From contig CAJTLV010000004.1 in the NCBI GenBank assembly GCA_910577435.1, forward strand, positions 1-64,000: a DNA stretch of 64,000 bases, given 5' to 3'. The translations under genes and the position numbers were made by a program. Positions 22,642 through 30,730 of this stretch are shown here, one piece after another (position 1 is the stretch's first letter; each line of letters opens with the position of its first letter). The stretch comes from an uncultured Christensenella sp. (lineage in GTDB: Bacteria > Bacillota > Clostridia > Christensenellales > Pumilibacteraceae). The notes beneath the pieces were generated by a model, which saw nothing but the letters and a program-made list of their open reading frames with translations, searched no databases and was not told the origin of the DNA.

Positions 22642-24981
22642 ATGAGAAAGTTATTTCTTATTGCCCGCTCTAATATGCGGAAATCCAAAGGGCAAACGGC
22701 GGCTATCGTCGTACTGATCTTGCTTGCGGCTACGCTGTTAAATCTTTGGCTTATGCTGTCTATGGACTATAAAGCAAACTTTGACAGATACCACGACAAA
22801 CTCAACGCCGAACACGTTACGCTTTTGGTGGACGATACGAACAATGCGCAAAAATTCTTATCGCAAACGCTTGAAAGCGATCCCGAAGTAAAAGAATTCC
22901 GTCTGGACGGCTGTATGTATATGGTCGGCACGTTCTCTTATAACGGCGGTCAAATGAACGGACAGTTTATTTTTATGGATAAGCAAACGGCTATATCGCG
23001 CACAATCGGCAAAGCCGAAATCGTTGAGGAGAGCAATTTAACGAGCGGAGTATATTTGCCTATGTTGTATAAGTCGGACGATTACCGTATAGGCAAAACG
23101 ATTGAATTAACTATCGGAAGCCGCCCCGTAACGTACACCGTATGCGGCTTCTTCAACAGTGTAATGATGGGTTCGCATAATTGCGCTTTAACGCAAATTA
23201 TACTTACTCAGGATAAATACGCCGAACTCGAGGAATCGAATTACGCATATCAAACAACGCTGTGTTCGGTGCGTTTGAACGAAAAATCAACTAATCTTAC
23301 CTATGAGGCTAAGATAAAGGCAATCGTATCGGAGAGTTTCCCCAATACGCAAATGGCGAGCAACTGTTACGACATAGTTGCGCAGTCGCGGTATATTTCG
23401 CAGGGAATTTGCTCGGCAATTATGAGCGTTATGGCGTTTTTCGTACTTTTGATTGCGCTGGTAGTAATCGTATCGAATATCATCAACTATATACAGGTCA
23501 ACATTAAAAATTTAGGCGCTCTCAAAGCTGTGGGATATACTTCCGGACAGCTCGTCTTATCTCTCTTGTTGCAGTTTTTAGGACTTGCCTTTATTGCGGC
23601 TCTTGTGGGCGCGGCGCTGTCGTATGCGCTTTTCCCTGCGATAAATACGATGATGATTGCGCAGACGGGAATACCGTATGCAATTCGCTTTTTACCGTTG
23701 CCCGTCATAATTTCGCTTATAATATTGGGTGGTACGGTTGCGCTCTCCGCTTGGCTTTCCGCCCGTAGGATAAAAAAGATAGAGCCTATCGTTGCATTGC
23801 GCTCGGGCGTGCAAACACACAATTTCAAGAAAAACCGCGTTCCGCTTGAAAAAACCGGAACCCCGTTAAATCTTGCGCTTGCGCTCAAAACTACGCTTTC
23901 GGGCGTTAAGCATAATATAACGGTTTGTATAACGATGCTCGTTCTGTCGCTTGTGGTTGTGTTTTCGGGACTTATGACTGAAAACATAATTGTCGATATG
24001 ACGCCGTTTCTGAATTTGATCGTCGGAGAAACGGCGGATAGCGCAATTAACGTGCAAGCGGAAACCGAAGACGATTTTCTTGAAGTATTGAATTCCGACA
24101 GCCGCACGGAAAAGGTTTATTTGTATAATTCTTTGAACGTATCGCACGTCGGCGGAGTGGAACTTATGGCAACGCTTTGCGACGATTTTTCAAAAGTAAA
24201 TAATCAAAGCGTGGTATTCAAAGGCAGATTCCCCAAATTCGATAACGAAATTGCAATCGCCGCAAAATACGCAAAAGAGAAGGGCTTTGCAATCGGAAAT
24301 GAAATAGAAATAACGGCGAACGGCAAAACCGAAAAATATCTTATAAGCGGGTTTACGCAAATTACAAACAATCTGGGGCGCGACTGTTTATTGACAAGGC
24401 AGGGTTATGAGCGGCTCGGCGAGCTTATAAACGTTACCTATTATATCAATCTCGCGGAAGGCACGGATATAGACGCTTTCAACGAAGAAATGAAAGAAAA
24501 TTTTTCGGGTAGCGTAAACGGCGTAATAAACGTTTTGGCTACGATCGAAGGCGCGGGGAGCGTTTACGTTTCGCTTATGACTATAATAGTAATTGCGATA
24601 CTTGTGCTTTCGGCGATTATCATAGCGTTTGTGCTGTATTTGTTGGTGCGCACATTGCTCAATAATAAAAAGCGCGATTACGGGATACTCAAATCGTTGG
24701 GATTTACAACAGGGCAACTCATTTTGCAGACGGCGCTTTCGTTTATGCCCGCTATTATCCTATCAACCGTCGTAGGTATAATTGTAAGCTGTATTGCTAT
24801 CAATCCGCTTATGTCGCTGTTTTTAAGCTCTATGGGTATTGTTAAGTGTATGTTCGGCATCCCTGTCGCTTTTTCCGCGCTTGCCGGAATCGGGCTTATC
24901 ATTATATCATTTGGTATTGCGTGTTTACTGTCGCTTAAAGTCAAAAAGACAGAACCACGCAGTTTACTTGTCGGAGAATAA
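22642..24981 (+). CDS. FtsX-family ABC transporter permease
   Basis: A 779-residue permease made of two FtsX-like repeats. TM1 is at about 17-38, a large extracellular domain at 40-250, then three helices at about 255-385. The second repeat begins with a helix near 428-448, has an extracellular domain at 450-645, and ends with three helices at about 650-775. That gives eight helices, the LolCE/MacB-like duplicated layout rather than the ten-helix BceB layout. With the adjacent ATPase and two-component system it forms a self-contained sensing and export module, most plausibly for antimicrobial peptides (inference). Confidence 0.92.
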   Translation: MRKLFLIARSNMRKSKGQTAAIVVLILLAATLLNLWLMLSMDYKANFDRYHDKLNAEHVTLLVDDTNNAQKFLSQTLESDPEVKEFRLDGCMYMVGTFSYNGGQMNGQFIFMDKQTAISRTIGKAEIVEESNLTSGVYLPMLYKSDDYRIGKTIELTIGSRPVTYTVCGFFNSVMMGSHNCALTQIILTQDKYAELEESNYAYQTTLCSVRLNEKSTNLTYEAKIKAIVSESFPNTQMASNCYDIVAQSRYISQGICSAIMSVMAFFVLLIALVVIVSNIINYIQVNIKNLGALKAVGYTSGQLVLSLLLQFLGLAFIAALVGAALSYALFPAINTMMIAQTGIPYAIRFLPLPVIISLIILGGTVALSAWLSARRIKKIEPIVALRSGVQTHNFKKNRVPLEKTGTPLNLALALKTTLSGVKHNITVCITMLVLSLVVVFSGLMTENIIVDMTPFLNLIVGETADSAINVQAETEDDFLEVLNSDSRTEKVYLYNSLNVSHVGGVELMATLCDDFSKVNNQSVVFKGRFPKFDNEIAIAAKYAKEKGFAIGNEIEITANGKTEKYLISGFTQITNNLGRDCLLTRQGYERLGELINVTYYINLAEGTDIDAFNEEMKENFSGSVNGVINVLATIEGAGSVYVSLMTIIVIAILVLSAIIIAFVLYLLVRTLLNNKKRDYGILKSLGFTTGQLILQTALSFMPAIILSTVVGIIVSCIAINPLMSLFLSSMGIVKCMFGIPVAFSALAGIGLIIISFGIACLLSLKVKKTEPRSLLVGE

Positions 24982-25033
24982 TGAAATGTTTTTATAAGGA
25001 TCTGTTATTCGACAAACTCACCGTAGAAATACA

Positions 25034-25060
25034 GTTCACTGCCCGCTATGGGCAGTGAAC
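25034..25060 (+). terminator. Strong hairpin after the permease gene
   Basis: GTTCACTGCCC (25034-25044) and GGGCAGTGAAC (25050-25060) pair perfectly over 11 bp with a 5-base loop. No T-run follows, so it may stabilise the mRNA 3' end rather than terminate transcription. Confidence 0.5.
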
Positions 25061-25270
25061 ATATTAGTTGTACGTAAAAACCGTGAGCGTGATAGGATTT
25101 TACAAATGTGCGTTTTTTCGGTTAAGGAGTATCTTTTGAGCTAAACTAATGCTTACCGTTCAATAGAATGGATAACCACCGTAGAGCAACCTTATATTGC
25201 CGAACACGGTTAAAAGTCGGTGATACTAAGTGATCGGCGGCTTTTTTGTCATCTTTTTACGCTATCTATT

Positions 25271-25300
25271 CTACTATACTTCGTTTACGAAGGATAGTAG
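25271..25300. repeat. Inverted repeat (13-bp arms)
   Basis: CTACTATACTTCG and CGAAGGATAGTAG pair with one mismatch around TTTA, with TTTTACC following. Its role is unclear. Confidence 0.5.
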
Positions 25301-25325
25301 TTTTACCACAGGGAAATCCCATATG

Positions 25326-25350
25326 AAAAAACCCTCTTTCGAGGGTTTGT
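25326..25350 (-). terminator. Terminator of fba
   Basis: AAACCCTC-TTTC-GAGGGTTT; on the minus strand it ends in a run of T. Confidence 0.85.
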
Positions 25351-25361
25351 TTTTGGTTGTA

Positions 25362-26291
25362 TTACGCTTTGCCCGCGCAACCGAGTACGTGGACGAGTTT
25401 GTGGCGAACGCATTCGGTGACGAGAGTTCTGCCGTCGCCGAGATATTGACGGGGATCGAAGTGCGAGGGGTTTTCGGCGAAGTGCTTGCGCGTTGCAGCG
25501 GTGAAAGCGAGACGGAGGTCGGAGTCGACGTTGATCTTGCAAACAGCCATTGACGCGGCTTTTCTGAGCATATCTTCGGGAATACCCTTAGCGCCGGGCA
25601 TTGCGCCGCCGAAGTCGTTGACCATTTTGACGTATTCGGGAAGAACGGAACTCGCGCCGTGCAAAACGATAGGGAATTTGGGAAGAAGTTCGGATACCTT
25701 TTCGAGAATGTCGAAGCGGAGCTTGGCTTCGCCTTTGAACTTGAACGCGCCGTGACTTGTGCCGATGGCGATGGCGAGGGAGTCGACGCCCGTCTTTTCG
25801 ACGAATTCTGCGGCTTCTTCGGGATCGGTATAGAACGAATCGGCTTCCGATACTTTAACGTTGTCCTCGACGCCTGCCAGTCTGCCTAGTTCGGCTTCGA
25901 CTACGACGCCGTGATCGTGCGCGTATTTGACGACTTGCGAAGTTATTTTTATATTTTCGGCGAGAGGGTGGTGCGACGCGTCGATCATAACGGAAGTGAA
26001 CCCGTCCTTAATGCAACTGACGCAGAGATCGTAAGAGTCGCCGTGATCGAGGTGCAAAGCAATGGGCAATCCCGAATCTTCGACAGCGGCCTGAACCATT
26101 CTCGTCAAATATTTGGGGTTGGCGTATTTGCGCGCACTCGACGATACTTGCAGAATGAGCGGGGCCTTTTCGATCTTGCCGGCTTCGACAATGCCCTGAA
26201 TCGTCTCCATATTGTTGATGTTGAAAGCGCCGATGGCATATCCGCCCTCGTACGCTTTGGCAAACATATCCTTAGTTGTTACCAAAGGCAT
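25362..26291 (-). CDS. fba: Class II fructose-bisphosphate aldolase
   Basis: A 309-residue zinc-dependent aldolase cleaving fructose-1,6-bisphosphate in glycolysis. Catalytic and metal residues are visible: HLDHGDS (D82, H83), VEAELGRLAGVED, IGTSHGAFKF and IVLHGASS. The C-terminal INVDSDLRLAF binds substrate phosphate. The length is normal. The start ATG at 26291 follows GGAGGG. With pfkA and gapA in this window it completes the middle of glycolysis, although the genes are not in one operon. Confidence 0.96.
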   Translation of the reverse strand: MPLVTTKDMFAKAYEGGYAIGAFNINNMETIQGIVEAGKIEKAPLILQVSSSARKYANPKYLTRMVQAAVEDSGLPIALHLDHGDSYDLCVSCIKDGFTSVMIDASHHPLAENIKITSQVVKYAHDHGVVVEAELGRLAGVEDNVKVSEADSFYTDPEEAAEFVEKTGVDSLAIAIGTSHGAFKFKGEAKLRFDILEKVSELLPKFPIVLHGASSVLPEYVKMVNDFGGAMPGAKGIPEDMLRKAASMAVCKINVDSDLRLAFTAATRKHFAENPSHFDPRQYLGDGRTLVTECVRHKLVHVLGCAGKA

Positions 26292-26359
26292 AATTATTCC
26301 CTCCGAGAAAATTCTTAAAATTAGTATAGCACAATTACCGTGATTTGGCTACTGTTTTA

Positions 26360-26388
26360 TTGACATTTTTTCCAAAAAGAATTATAAT
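26360..26388 (+). promoter_or_regulatory. Promoter of the M29 aminopeptidase
   Basis: Consensus TTGACA (26360-26365) and TATAAT (26383-26388) with a 17-bp spacer, divergent from fba. Confidence 0.8.
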
Positions 26389-26404
26389 GAACTCGGAGGC
26401 TGTT

Positions 26405-27520
26405 ATGAAAGATGAAAGAATGACAAAGTTGGCACACAACCTCGTCGACTTCTCTGTCGGCGCAAAAAAGGGCGATAAAGTGCTTATCGAAGCGTTTGAT
26501 ATTCCGTACCCGCTCATTTCTGAAATCGTAAAGGCGGTATACGAGGCGGGCGCTCAGGCGTTTGTAAATAATATAGATATGCGCGTGCGCTACGAACTGT
26601 TAAAGGGCGCGAGCGACGCACAACTCAAACTTTGGGCAAAGCACGATGCGGCTGTAATGAACGATATGGATTGCTATATCGGCGTGCGCGGTTCGGCAAA
26701 CTCTTACGAGCTGTCCGCCGTTCCGCAAGATCGTATGGATAAGTATATGAGCATATACAATCACGCCGTTCATCACGAAATACGCGTAAAAAAGACGCGT
26801 TGGGTTGTGCTTCGCTATCCGTCGCCGTCGATGGCGCAACTTGCCGGTATGTCCACAGAGGTTTTCGAAGACCACTATTTCAAGGTGTGCAATCTCGACT
26901 ATTCCAAGATGGATAAGGCGATGACTCCGCTTGTCGAGCTTATGAACCGCACCGACAAAGTGCGTATCGTCGCTAAGGATACCGATATCACGTTTTCCAT
27001 AAAGGATATTCCGGCTGTCAAGTGTTCGGGACATATGAACATACCGGACGGGGAAGTGTACACGGCGCCCGTCAAAGACTCGATAAACGGAGTTATAACA
27101 TATAATACCCCCACCGTGTATAACGGCAATAAGTTCGATTATGTTCAACTTACGTTTAAGGACGGAAAGATAGTAAAGCAGACGAGTTCCAACCCCGAAA
27201 AGTCGGAGGCGATATTCGATACCGACGACGGCGCGCGTTTTGTAGGCGAGTTCGCGATAGGCGTCAATCCGTATATTCACGACGCAATATGCGACATTCT
27301 GTTCGACGAGAAAATAGCGGGTTCTATCCACTTTACGCCCGGTTGCTGTTACGACGATGCCTATAACGGCAATATATCCGCAGTGCATTGGGATCTGGTG
27401 CTTCGTCAGACTCCCGAATTCGGCGGCGGACAGATTTACTTCGACGGAGTGCTTATACGCGACAACGGCAGATTCGTTTTGGACGAATTGAAGTGTCTCA
27501 ATCCCGAAAACTTAGCCTGA
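26405..27520 (+). CDS. M29-family aminopeptidase
   Basis: A 371-residue thermophilic-type (M29, AmpS/AmpT) metallo-aminopeptidase that trims N-terminal residues from cytoplasmic peptides. The signatures are GHMNIPDGEVYTAPV and ARFVGEFAIGVNP (metal-binding glutamates), GSIHFTPG, and HWDLVL near the C-terminus (His and Asp ligands). The ATG at 26405 is preceded by TCGGAGG and a consensus promoter; an upstream in-frame ATG at 26345 lies before the promoter. The family is often about 410 residues, so this one is slightly compact at the N-terminus. Confidence 0.9.
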   Translation: MKDERMTKLAHNLVDFSVGAKKGDKVLIEAFDIPYPLISEIVKAVYEAGAQAFVNNIDMRVRYELLKGASDAQLKLWAKHDAAVMNDMDCYIGVRGSANSYELSAVPQDRMDKYMSIYNHAVHHEIRVKKTRWVVLRYPSPSMAQLAGMSTEVFEDHYFKVCNLDYSKMDKAMTPLVELMNRTDKVRIVAKDTDITFSIKDIPAVKCSGHMNIPDGEVYTAPVKDSINGVITYNTPTVYNGNKFDYVQLTFKDGKIVKQTSSNPEKSEAIFDTDDGARFVGEFAIGVNPYIHDAICDILFDEKIAGSIHFTPGCCYDDAYNGNISAVHWDLVLRQTPEFGGGQIYFDGVLIRDNGRFVLDELKCLNPENLA

Positions 27521-27615
27521 CGCGTCGGAACTTTGCGATGCGCGGTTGAACGTTGTTATGAATACGCGCAAACCGACGATCGATTCCGCATATCGAATTA
27601 ACAATCGGAGAAACT

Positions 27616-28194
27616 ATGTTCACACTAAAATATAAGATAACGAACGATGATATGAAGAGGATCAACACCCGCATAATGCGGATGTACTTCGCTTTATATT
27701 TTACGGTGTCGTTGTTGGGGCTCGGCGCAGGCATAGCCGCGACGATTATGCGCCCGCGCACGGAAATACTCGTGTTCGGCATAATACTCATCGTGTTGGG
27801 TGCGATACTTTTGGGTTGTTCGATACTGCTCACGATCTCGCCCAAAACTTTCGTACTCGGCGCGGTATTGCCCGATAACGACGCGGAACGCGAGTTGAGT
27901 ATCGACGGAGACGGAATAACCGTTCGTTCGCAGGACAGCTCGGATATTTACTTCCGAATGGGCGAAGTGCTTAAAGTCAAGGAGAGACCCGCCGAACTTC
28001 TTTTATATACCGAAAAAGACAGGGTGCTGATCGTAAAAGACGCGGTAACATCCGGACAGAGTTTTGCGGAACTTGTCGCGTTCGTTAAATCGCATACTGT
28101 CAAAAAGAATTCCGCAACGACGCAGACTGTTTCGCCGTCGGAAGAAAAATCGGACGATACTGAGACGGAAAACACTGAACCGGATAAAAAATAA
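27616..28194 (+). CDS. YcxB-like membrane protein
   Basis: A 192-residue protein. It begins with LKYKITNDDMKRIN, the usual start of YcxB-like proteins. Two transmembrane helices follow (about 24-46 and 53-76), then a cytoplasmic beta-rich domain (LSIDGDGITVRSQDSSDIYF, RVLIVKDAV) and a Ser/Thr/Glu-rich tail. The family's function is unknown. The ribosome binding site is ATCGGAGAAA. It is the last ordinary gene before the A+T-rich TrpF-like/TIR island. Confidence 0.75.
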   Translation: MFTLKYKITNDDMKRINTRIMRMYFALYFTVSLLGLGAGIAATIMRPRTEILVFGIILIVLGAILLGCSILLTISPKTFVLGAVLPDNDAERELSIDGDGITVRSQDSSDIYFRMGEVLKVKERPAELLLYTEKDRVLIVKDAVTSGQSFAELVAFVKSHTVKKNSATTQTVSPSEEKSDDTETENTEPDKK

Positions 28195-28284
28195 TATGAT
28201 ATTTGCGTAAAAGCTTGAAGATAGTAATTGATTAACGAGAACATAATAAACTCTAAATATTTAATATGTATGTGGGGGATTTCA

Positions 28285-28929
28285 ATGATAGTTAAATTTT
28301 GCGGAATAAACAAAATAGAATATGCCCAAATGGCGGTTGATTTGGAAGCCGACTATTTGGGCTTTTTGGTAGGTATAACCCATAGGGCGGAAGATAAGCT
28401 GACAAATTTGGAAGCTAAAATGATTATTGAATCTATTGACTTCTCCAAGAGTACTCCTATTGCGGTCACGCATCTACAAGATGCGCGATCGATTATTTCG
28501 ACTATGCATGAGATAAATGTTACAGCGGTTCAAATTCATGATTCAATTACCATCGAAGGAATAAAGGAAATCAGATCGGCTTTTCCGGACGGATATATAA
28601 TTAAAGCAGTACACATACAGGATCGAGACCGCAGTTTGGAAAAAGCTATGTATTTCGAAGAGTACGTGGACGCTTTACTGCTTGATTCCCGTACAATCGA
28701 CAGATTGGGCGGCACGGGAAATATTCATGATTGGAATATAAGCGAAGAAATAGTAAACTGTGTTAAGAAACCGGTATTCCTTGCCGGCGGTTTGACCCCG
28801 AATAATTTAGATGCAGCTATTAAAAAGGTTCATCCGTCCGGTGTCGATGTTAATTCGGGTGTGGAAATAAACGGCGAAAAAGATTTTGCCAAAATGTCGG
28901 AATTCATAAAAATAGCAAGGGGAAAATAA
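28285..28929 (+). CDS. TrpF-like (phosphoribosylanthranilate isomerase-like) barrel protein
   Basis: A 214-residue (beta/alpha)8 protein related to phosphoribosylanthranilate isomerase. The general base Cys6 (KFCGI) and general acid D134 (LLLDSRT) are retained, as are the phosphate-binding GGTGNIHDW, LAGGLTPNN and GVDVNSGVEING. The usual SPR and VQLHG segments are changed to THR and VQIHD, so it belongs to a divergent subgroup. No other trp gene is nearby. It starts at the ATG at 28285 after GGGGGAT. The stop is one base from the next gene, and both are A+T-rich and probably transferred together. A role in tryptophan synthesis is unlikely; action on a phosphoribosyl or ADP-ribosyl compound is conceivable. 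Confidence 0.85.
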   Translation: MIVKFCGINKIEYAQMAVDLEADYLGFLVGITHRAEDKLTNLEAKMIIESIDFSKSTPIAVTHLQDARSIISTMHEINVTAVQIHDSITIEGIKEIRSAFPDGYIIKAVHIQDRDRSLEKAMYFEEYVDALLLDSRTIDRLGGTGNIHDWNISEEIVNCVKKPVFLAGGLTPNNLDAAIKKVHPSGVDVNSGVEINGEKDFAKMSEFIKIARGK

Positions 28930-28930
28930 A

Positions 28931-30598
28931 ATGTCGGATGTCGGTACAAAAGCGGAAGCGTTACAGTATGAGAAAACTAGGCTGTTTGAAGATCTTGCGG
29001 AAACGCTCGTGCGCGAGTCGAACAGAAAAACCATAGATACGAAAAATAAGCGAAAAGAGGAAGTAATAGGCTGGGCAAGAGAGGCGAATCTCAACATAAG
29101 TAGCGTGTTGAATACCGGCGAAGTATTGCTTGGATTGCTTTTTGCACGTAATGTTATAATACATGGGAAACTCTCTAATGAGATATCGCTTTGCATAGAT
29201 GGCGGTATCAAGTTTCTCTTGAATAATCAGTGCGGCACAGGTGGTTGGACTACGTCGGAATCAGAAGTGTCTACGGCGCTTGGAAATATAGTTTCTACAA
29301 CACTTGCCGTATGGGCAATCAGTGAATATGAATTACATTTTAACAGAGATTCTGTTATTATAAATCATACCCTTGAAAAGGCTTACGATTTTATTGTCGG
29401 TTGTCAAAAAGGTGATGAATTTAACTATCGGTTCAGACCTGTTTCAGATAAATCGAAAGTAATGGCAACCGCATATGCATTGCTTGCTTATGTTAATTTG
29501 TTCATTTATCGGAATAATGTGCCGGACGGTCAATCAATGTTTGAAGGTATCGTCGGAAAAATTAATAATATCATCGATTTACTAAATAATAGTGTGGATA
29601 ACGGCATAGCTACTTTTTTCGAACAAGCAATATGTTTCATTGCTCTTAAGCAAATAATGAAATACGATTTAACGGTAAAAGAGAATGAAAAAATCGCTGT
29701 TTTATACGAAAAGATAGAGAAAAATTTGCGTGACGTAGACGAAGACAAGGTTCTGCGTCCGTACAAAGACGTGCGAGACACAAGAGAGAACGGAAGTGAT
29801 AGCGATTTTTGTTATTTTACGCCTGTATGGATGTTAATAGCTTTGGATTTTTGTTATTCTACGGATGTCTCGTATAAACCTGATTTATTGCAAGCAATAG
29901 CAAATACTTTTACGCTGTCGAATAACAGATTGAGTGTGGTTTATGAAGGTCGTGAATGGATATGGGCAATAGCGCAGGTGCTTATGAGTTTATCTATTCA
30001 CAGCTCAACGCAAAGACTGGATGAGTTTTTGAATTTGGGTAAATATTGCGACCCTAACAGCGTGTTTGTCATATACGGACGCAATAAGGAAATTAAGGAT
30101 GCGGTTGTAAATATGTTGCGTGCGATGTCGTTGCATGTAGTAACATATAATAATGCCAAAGGAGATACAAGAGGCACTTATGCAGCAGTAAAAGATGGGA
30201 TTAGTAAGTCTGCAGTCAGTATCGTTCTTCTAACAGGTGATGACGAAGGCCGGTGTCGTAAGGCCTATCAGATACAGGATGACAGAAATAATACATATGA
30301 AACGAAATTAACAAATCAACCGAGAATGAATGTCGTTTTCGAGGCCGGGTATTCTTTTGCATATCATTCCGATAAGAACGTTATTCTTGTTTCTGTAAAC
30401 AACACGCGGTTGTTTTCCGATATAGACGGAATAAATTTGGTGAAAGTTCGAACGGATATTAGAGGCGGCATCAATGAAGCTTCGGAATATAAGTTTAAGG
30501 AAGAATTGATTGAGAACTTGTCCAATTGCGGGTGTGATTTGCCGAAAGATGCAATAGAAATATTGGAGGGGATTCATCTGCCGACTCGGATAAAGTAA
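28931..30598 (+). CDS. Alpha/alpha-toroid protein with C-terminal CAP12-type TIR-like domain
   Basis: A 555-residue protein with two parts. Residues about 60-365 form helix pairs with QCGTGGW, a QW-like motif at 100-106, and repeats such as STTLAVWAISEY, ATAYALLAYVN and WMLIALDF. This is the pattern of prenyltransferase/terpene-cyclase-like toroids. Residues about 374-515 are a CAP12/PCTIR-type TIR-like nucleotide-binding domain: SVFVIYGRNKEIKDAV, VSIVLLTGDDEGRCRKAY and MNVVFEAGYSF, with E471 at the conserved glutamate position. Related domains are NAD-cleaving effectors in anti-phage systems. It is translationally coupled to the TrpF-like gene. The function is inferred: a defence effector whose toroid may sense a ligand. 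Confidence 0.85.
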   Translation: MSDVGTKAEALQYEKTRLFEDLAETLVRESNRKTIDTKNKRKEEVIGWAREANLNISSVLNTGEVLLGLLFARNVIIHGKLSNEISLCIDGGIKFLLNNQCGTGGWTTSESEVSTALGNIVSTTLAVWAISEYELHFNRDSVIINHTLEKAYDFIVGCQKGDEFNYRFRPVSDKSKVMATAYALLAYVNLFIYRNNVPDGQSMFEGIVGKINNIIDLLNNSVDNGIATFFEQAICFIALKQIMKYDLTVKENEKIAVLYEKIEKNLRDVDEDKVLRPYKDVRDTRENGSDSDFCYFTPVWMLIALDFCYSTDVSYKPDLLQAIANTFTLSNNRLSVVYEGREWIWAIAQVLMSLSIHSSTQRLDEFLNLGKYCDPNSVFVIYGRNKEIKDAVVNMLRAMSLHVVTYNNAKGDTRGTYAAVKDGISKSAVSIVLLTGDDEGRCRKAYQIQDDRNNTYETKLTNQPRMNVVFEAGYSFAYHSDKNVILVSVNNTRLFSDIDGINLVKVRTDIRGGINEASEYKFKEELIENLSNCGCDLPKDAIEILEGIHLPTRIK

Positions 30599-30669
30599 AT
30601 CCGTATATATTCCGTATTCTCGCATTTTTATGTCGAAAGCAACAAAAATATCAAAGGCGTAAAAAGGTG

Positions 30670-30698
30670 TTGACTAAAATATTTTAAGGTGGTATAAT
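30670..30698 (+). promoter_or_regulatory. Promoter of gapA
   Basis: TTGACT (30670-30675) and TATAAT (30693-30698), 17-bp spacing, followed by a 30-base leader with GGAGG. Confidence 0.85.
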
Positions 30699-30730
30699 AT
30701 TAAAAAACAAGAAAACTTGGAGGTTTTTTT

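Larger units (their letters stand above)
24982..25325. other. Gene-free stretch with two hairpins
   Basis: No gene is apparent between the permease and fba, which point toward each other. It contains a perfect hairpin at 25034-25060 and another at 25271-25300. A short open stretch near 25145-25215 (ending ...TTVEQPYIAEHG) has no start or ribosome binding site. Confidence 0.5.

Noticed and set aside
25140..25216. Short frame ending TTVEQPYIAEHG
   Set aside because: About 22 codons, no start codon or ribosome binding site, no recognisable family.
28285..28929. Ordinary tryptophan biosynthesis trpF
   Set aside because: No other trp gene is near, key sequence blocks differ from biosynthetic TrpF, and the gene is coupled to a TIR-domain gene.
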